DNA of 64,000 bases from Sphingobacterium sp. lm-10 (GTDB taxonomy: Bacteria; Bacteroidota; Bacteroidia; Sphingobacteriales; Sphingobacteriaceae), in assembly GCF_023554555.1 (NCBI RefSeq), contig NZ_JAMJWC010000001.1, positions 1,736,001-1,800,000 on the forward strand, read 5' to 3'. A program made the position numbers and the translations under genes. The notes below the pieces were generated by a model, which saw nothing but the letters and a program-made list of their open reading frames with translations, did no database searches and was not told the DNA's origin. Below are positions 59,834-64,000 of the stretch, piece by piece. Numbering within the stretch: position 1 is the stretch's first letter; every line of letters begins with the position of its first letter.

Positions 59834-60274
59834 ATGATCGAATTACTAGCCTTCGCCTTATCACTAATTATCTTAATATGCTTTTTCGTACTATGTGCTA
59901 ACACAGCAGGCATTAAGAAGGAAATAATCACCCAAAACAAACTACAGATGGCAATTTTAAGAAAATTGGAGTCTTGGAATGATCCTACAGCTGTAAGTAG
60001 CGAATCCAGCGGGTTGCCGTATTATCTTTTTCTGTATGATTCTGAAGATAGAAAACTGTTGGTGAAGAATTCAGCTGCGGGATCCTACGTAACTTTGCCG
60101 GGAACATCCGAGTATGCGTTACCCATGACATCGAAAACTGCGATCGTACAGATTGAAGTGATACATCAAGATGGGGTTATCAATGATATTCAATATGTAA
60201 AGCTGGTGCTCAAACCAGTAGTTGACAATCTGATTGACATAGCAGACCATCTTAAACAAAAAAGCCTCCCCTAA
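59834..60274 (+). CDS. Hypothetical membrane-anchored protein
   Basis: 146 residues. An N-terminal hydrophobic helix at about 3-22 (LLAFALSLIILICFFVLC), then a helix and a beta-rich part (YYLFLYDSEDRKLLVKNSA, VQIEVIHQDGVINDI). It looks like a signal-anchored small protein. The function is unknown. It is followed by the hairpin at 60261. Confidence 0.55.
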   Translation: MIELLAFALSLIILICFFVLCANTAGIKKEIITQNKLQMAILRKLESWNDPTAVSSESSGLPYYLFLYDSEDRKLLVKNSAAGSYVTLPGTSEYALPMTSKTAIVQIEVIHQDGVINDIQYVKLVLKPVVDNLIDIADHLKQKSLP

Positions 60275-60287
60275 GGAAGGCTTTCAC
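60261..60287. terminator. Terminator between convergent small genes
   Basis: AAAGCCT (60261-60267) and AGGCTTT (60278-60284) arms. It lies between the gene at 59834 and the opposite gene at 60307. Confidence 0.6.
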
Positions 60288-60306
60288 ATAAAACAATCAC
60301 TCATCA

Positions 60307-60537
60307 CTAATCGTGCCCCTCTGTTTTAACGATCTTGTTGTAGATTCCCAGCAGTAGAAATGGTGCCGCCCATTGACCTACAAATAATGCATTTTTGTCT
60401 TTGCACAAGCATTTCAATGTTGCAGATATAGCCATAGATGCCACAGCTGCACCTAAAAACACTACTGATGGAACTTTTGATGTGACGTTCTCAATTTTCT
60501 TTGTTGCTTCTCCTTCATTCCCTGTGTTAAATGCCAT
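60307..60537 (-). CDS. Hypothetical small membrane protein
   Basis: 76 residues with two hydrophobic helices, VPSVVFLGAAVASMAISATL and ALFVGQWAAPFLLLGIY, joined by a short Cys/Lys loop. No family is recognised. It is convergent with the gene at 59834. Confidence 0.5.
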   Translation of the reverse strand: MAFNTGNEGEATKKIENVTSKVPSVVFLGAAVASMAISATLKCLCKDKNALFVGQWAAPFLLLGIYNKIVKTEGHD

Positions 60538-60656
60538 AATAGTATGCTTTTAAGTTGATGAATATGTCTGATAGGAGAACACGTGTGGATAGGATTGGTT
60601 TACTTGTATACCAATTTCAGGTATTTGGCGGGGATGGTTGGGAGAAGTACGGGTAA

Positions 60657-61814
60657 TCATTGGTTCATTTGTGGAAAACTACTGCAAAATCGCTTATTAA
60701 AAACCCTATTACGCATTTTCGTTTTATTTTTAAAATGTCGGCTTATGTTTTGGGTGATTTCATCATAATTGTCAGTACCATCAGGTTTATTATAGTAAAA
60801 AATCTTTATCCCAACACAATTGTCATTCTCAAAAATCATGTTCAACAAAGTTCTGTCGGACAGTCCACAAGAATGCCCCCAAATATATACCACAAAAGGT
60901 TCAGACTCTATTGTGCGTTTTAGCTCCGAATAGCTTTCAGCTTTAAAATAACCAAATGACTTAATATGTGTCATGTATTCATTTATGTTGGTCTTTTCGA
61001 TGTCATGATAAATATCATCTATCTCATCACCATATCCAAAAATGACAGGTAGCTTATCACTTTTTAGCACACCATGTATATGTATGAAATCGTGCTTAAT
61101 CTTGTTTAAATTTATTTTCCTGATTAAATGCGTGTAATTGAAATCTAAAAAAGTGACTTTTTTAAAATCGAGATTCTCCTTATCAAAATAACTGCCGTTA
61201 ACAAAATCTCTCTCTAAAATTTTATACGACTCAATAGGTTCCATAGCCAAATCTTCGAAAATATCGTTAATTTCAGCCCCTTTAATTTCGCTGTTCAAAT
61301 GCACTAATAGAGCGCTTTTTAAGTTTTCAAGTTCTTGGTTTAATACGTTTAAACTTTCAACAACCTTGTTTTGAGAAAGACTATTATTGACTAAAATATT
61401 CTTTAGTTCATCGTAAAATATCCTTTCAATATCAACCCATAATAATGAGTTCCCCGTGCTTAGAAGCTTCCGTACCAAATTACTATTAGTAGAAATCTTA
61501 ACATTAGAAATTGATCTTATTCTATTGCTGTTCTCACTACGATACCCAATTGGAATTCCTCGCGAGAACTTTGTGTAATCGTCAGTAAATAGGTCGTACA
61601 AATCCTCAGAGTTAGCGATGACTTTGTAGCCGCCACCAGAATAAGCATCGTATCTTTCGAAAACTACTTGAAAAATAAGCTGATCGCTATTAATATGATT
61701 TTCTAATGCGTCATCAAAAACATTTATTAAATAAGACTTCAGAAACTGTCCATAGCTTGTCTTCAATCCATGTGCTAGGTCAAATCCATTTCCGATAATG
61801 ATTAGTTTGTTCAT
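60657..61814 (-). CDS. AbiH-family abortive infection protein
   Basis: 385 residues. The start MNKLIIIGNGFDLAHGLKTS is the AbiH signature, and further family segments are the FLDFNYTHLIRKI and HIHGVLKSDKLPVIFGYGDE regions, then VYIWGHSCGLSDRTLLNMIF. AbiH proteins protect against phages by an abortive mechanism that is not well resolved. It lies just outside the visible prophage structural genes, so it may have come with it or with a neighbouring defence set. Confidence 0.85.
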   Translation of the reverse strand: MNKLIIIGNGFDLAHGLKTSYGQFLKSYLINVFDDALENHINSDQLIFQVVFERYDAYSGGGYKVIANSEDLYDLFTDDYTKFSRGIPIGYRSENSNRIRSISNVKISTNSNLVRKLLSTGNSLLWVDIERIFYDELKNILVNNSLSQNKVVESLNVLNQELENLKSALLVHLNSEIKGAEINDIFEDLAMEPIESYKILERDFVNGSYFDKENLDFKKVTFLDFNYTHLIRKINLNKIKHDFIHIHGVLKSDKLPVIFGYGDEIDDIYHDIEKTNINEYMTHIKSFGYFKAESYSELKRTIESEPFVVYIWGHSCGLSDRTLLNMIFENDNCVGIKIFYYNKPDGTDNYDEITQNISRHFKNKTKMRNRVFNKRFCSSFPQMNQ

Positions 61815-61916
61815 GAATCTAATCTACACCATTCCCTACAAATAAAAAATAGGGTTTCCCGTATGGAGGATAGTAAAATTGAATAGTATATTTGGGTGTA
61901 CTAACCTATATCAATT

Positions 61917-62345
61917 ATGACTGACGACGAATGGAAAGAATTAGGGCTTCCGACAGACAAAGAGATGGAAAAGTCTGAGCTGTTTTTTGAAAAACTGGAA
62001 GACACAGGTGTAGCGGATACTCAAAAATATTTTGACCGTATGCACGACAAAGTATTTAGTATGAACAACATCCTTATAGCCGCCTATTTCGCTTTGATAG
62101 CAATTCGAAATGATATACCTAATTGGATCCTTATCATCCCTGTTGCTAACTCTATAATGCTCTTAAATATTGATTACAGAATGCTCAAGCGCTCCAGGCT
62201 TCAATCGAGAATAACAACCGTTCCAAGAACCGAGATAGACAGATATGGAAGGATGCAAATAAATACCAATTGGTATTCATTACTAAGTATATATTCGACA
62301 ATTGCAGTAGTGCTTCTTTTTGGGTATTTTCTATTTCAAAGATGA
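61917..62345 (+). CDS. Hypothetical membrane protein
   Basis: 142 residues with three hydrophobic helices (about 50-65, 69-85 and 123-140): MNNILIAAYFALIAI, WILIIPVANSIMLLN and STIAVVLLFGYFLF. The N-terminus is acidic, and a basic stretch follows helix 2. There is no known family. It is divergent from AbiH (102 bases between starts) and is followed by another membrane protein 144 bases on. Confidence 0.6.
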   Translation: MTDDEWKELGLPTDKEMEKSELFFEKLEDTGVADTQKYFDRMHDKVFSMNNILIAAYFALIAIRNDIPNWILIIPVANSIMLLNIDYRMLKRSRLQSRITTVPRTEIDRYGRMQINTNWYSLLSIYSTIAVVLLFGYFLFQR

Positions 62346-62489
62346 TTACCCTTAAGGCTTTAAAATAAATTCAAAATATTTATGTGTATTGAGGTGGAAT
62401 GCATTTTGGATAATTAGTTCTTTATTATCATAGTCAACTCAAAAAAATTGTTACAACCTCATATTCTCAAAAAACTAAGAACTTAAAAC

Positions 62490-63509
62490 ATGAAATCCTC
62501 CAAAATATCCGATATCACGAAAGGTAATGTTATTATTCCTATCAAGGACAGAGTCAATAATCCAATTGTAGCGTCTTTTATGGTTTCGTTCACTCTGATA
62601 AATTGGAAACCTCTATCCATATTTATACTATCTATCAGTACCATAGAAGATAGAATCAACTATATAAGTTCGAATTATTATAGCGATACACAAGGTCACT
62701 GGTACTCTGTAATCATGTTCGTGGTAGCCCCTTTGATTTCAGCAATAGTATATACAATTGGTATTCCTCGGGTGCAAAGTTTCTTTGACAATATAAATGC
62801 AAAGCCTAAAAAGGATGGTATCACTAGAGAAGGAGAACTAGTCCTAGCAGAGTATGAAAACCAGAAAGCCTATGCGAGAAAACAAAGTGAGATAGAGAAT
62901 ACCAAAGCTAATTACAGAGAAGTGCAAGACCTAAATCAGCAACTAGAGCTTCTTAACAACCAGTTGGATGACAGAAATAAAACGATAAGTAATTACGCTT
63001 TAGACATCAAGAGTGCCAAAAATAAAATTGACACTTTAACATTTCAAAAGGAGTTGGATCAAAGCAAATTAAATCTCATAACAAATAGTCATCTGGAGCT
63101 TCTTGACCAGCTAGAGAATTTCATTGTTAATCTTCAGTCTAAAGGAAAAAAGAATGGTAATAATATCTATTCAGATATAATTGGCGAACTTTTAGCTATT
63201 GATCGTTTACCTATAGATACGAGGCGTTGGTTTACAGAAAATTTTGAACGTTTAGAAAATGAAAAAACAAACTATTCTTATGATTATATGACTGTGTATG
63301 TCAAAGAAGGTTACGATAACAAAAAAATAATAGTTTTAATTGAAGATAGCCTTCGCAAACTAGGTATCAGTGTACTTTCATATCAAGAATTCCCGAATCA
63401 TTTTGATCGATTTGCTATAACAGTCAACACCCCCTCCAATTCCCATCCTAACGATGTAGGAAGCATTGTATCATCCATCGAGGGCGTAAGCACTGTTATC
63501 TTTGGATAA
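62490..63509 (+). CDS. Membrane protein with long coiled coil
   Basis: 339 residues. Two hydrophobic regions near 28-50 (VASFMVSFTLINWKPLSIFI) and 75-95 (YSVIMFVVAPLISAIVYTIG), then a coiled coil at about 115-215 (EIENTKANYREVQDLNQQL and onward) and a compact C-terminal domain. Membrane anchor, coil and a soluble end are common in defence-type sensors, but no family match is visible to me. Confidence 0.6.
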   Translation: MKSSKISDITKGNVIIPIKDRVNNPIVASFMVSFTLINWKPLSIFILSISTIEDRINYISSNYYSDTQGHWYSVIMFVVAPLISAIVYTIGIPRVQSFFDNINAKPKKDGITREGELVLAEYENQKAYARKQSEIENTKANYREVQDLNQQLELLNNQLDDRNKTISNYALDIKSAKNKIDTLTFQKELDQSKLNLITNSHLELLDQLENFIVNLQSKGKKNGNNIYSDIIGELLAIDRLPIDTRRWFTENFERLENEKTNYSYDYMTVYVKEGYDNKKIIVLIEDSLRKLGISVLSYQEFPNHFDRFAITVNTPSNSHPNDVGSIVSSIEGVSTVIFG

Positions 63510-64000
63510 AATTTCCGAGTAGATCCTCCCTTCAAACAGATATTACGATTTAATGTCTAAATTGAATATTTGTAAATAACCTTAAGTGCATTCAGAGCAT
63601 CTTGGAATATATAAGAAAATTAAGTTTACAATTGATTTAAACAATTAAAATAAGCCGTGAGAAACGGGGAGAATCGCACGGCTAAACTAACCAATTAACC
63701 TAAATTATGAACTAGCGGAATCGAACCGCTAAAACAAGGGACACATAAAAAGCCAACCAGACTTTTTTAGTTTAACCGCGTGGAGCGCAACGGTTTCGAA
63801 CCGACACCACCTGCCCGATGCAGAAACGCCCCAGATAACCGTCTTTCCGATCTGCCAGTCTTTGTGGATAATAGGATTATGCTAATCTACACGTCACACC
63901 CTTCTCATGATATGCGGACTATTTAACTTTCCAACAACAGTATAACCATATATCACTATTAACCACCGAACTCTGAACCCGACAAGGTTCAACGCCTTTT
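63510..64000. other. Non-coding stretch with tRNA T-arm-like hairpins
   Basis: No gene is supported in 490 bases. On the minus strand several hairpins resemble T arms: AGCGG-TTCGATT-CCGCT (63714-63730), CGG-TTCGAAA-CCG (63791-63803) and a GTGCGATTC segment (near 63675). A separate arm, GAACC/GGTTC, is at 63974-63989. A 52-base segment (63781-63832) can pair GGGGCGT with GCGCTCC around a small hairpin and the middle T-like arm. I could not fold a full tRNA: the anticodon arms do not form. Confidence 0.35.
63654..63682. terminator. Hairpin with AGCCGTG arms
   Basis: AGCCGTG and CACGGCT arms (7 bases) around a 15-base loop, next to AT-rich DNA. It may terminate the minus-strand transcript of the tRNA-like stretch or the gene at 62490. 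Confidence 0.45.

Noticed and set aside
63640..63850. Complete tRNA genes
   Set aside because: T-arm-like hairpins are present, but anticodon arms with CTNNNAA-type loops do not fold, and the acceptor strands do not pair at the right distance.
1..64000. CRISPR array
   Set aside because: No regularly spaced direct repeats were seen anywhere in the window.

Overview
The window looks like chromosomal DNA of a member of the Bacteroidota, most likely a Sphingobacterium-like member of the Sphingobacteriaceae. The evidence is: several starts preceded by TAnnTTTG-type -7 boxes rather than Shine-Dalgarno sequences; an RprY-like regulator; TlpA/DUF4369 lipoproteins; a DUF4954 gene directly behind glmS; PcfK/PcfJ-like genes; and many short-signal lipoproteins. 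The genus is an inference from gene content only.

Region 1 (1-7.7 kb) is an accessory island of secreted and lipidated proteins: a partial lipoprotein with a Pro/Gly-rich hinge, a lipoprotein plus secreted-protein pair, and two tandem cassettes. Each cassette has a 67-residue LuxR-type HTH gene followed by a MACPF-domain lipoprotein. The cassettes share about 1.35 kb of apparently identical DNA, after which the C-terminal domains of the two MACPF proteins diverge. A short antisense coding remnant ending in a GEVW(V/I) motif recurs beside every cassette. The island ends at an IS3-family (IS407-group) element with a broken orfB.

Region 2 (8.9-30.2 kb) is ordinary core genome: an HdrC/HdrB-like iron-sulfur pair, a phosphate-selective-type porin, a YbdG-like mechanosensitive channel, an OmpA lipoprotein, a DUF4342 protein, a copper module (AraC-type regulator with a metal-binding-like N-terminus, CopA, CopZ), DUF4954-glmS, an OmpR-type regulator, a TlpA-like thioredoxin, alaS, a UspA protein, a nucleoside phosphorylase and a YigZ protein.

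Region 3 (30.3-59.2 kb) is a siphovirus-type prophage. A plus-strand early operon (small proteins, PcfK-like, PcfJ-like, PAPS-reductase-like) starts at a well-formed promoter overlapping TGACATG repeats. A minus-strand late operon runs scaffold, decoration-like protein, capsid, connectors, tail tube, G/GT frameshift pair, tape measure, tail tip, hub, an esterase-bearing fibre, amidase, a holin-like protein and a predicted u-spanin. No terminase, portal, protease or integrase is visible, so it appears defective. Between the arms lie cargo genes: a third MACPF lipoprotein, a B-lectin protein with a small lipoprotein, a hypothetical operon behind dyads, and a decayed second u-spanin.

Region 4 (59.2-64 kb) holds small hypothetical genes, an AbiH-family phage-defence gene, two unknown membrane proteins and a non-coding stretch with several tRNA T-arm-like hairpins but no tRNA I could fold.

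The most unusual theme is the repeated association of MACPF lipoproteins, a lectin protein and small regulators, both in the island and inside the prophage. It suggests a modular, recombining set of antagonism factors, but that function is inferred.
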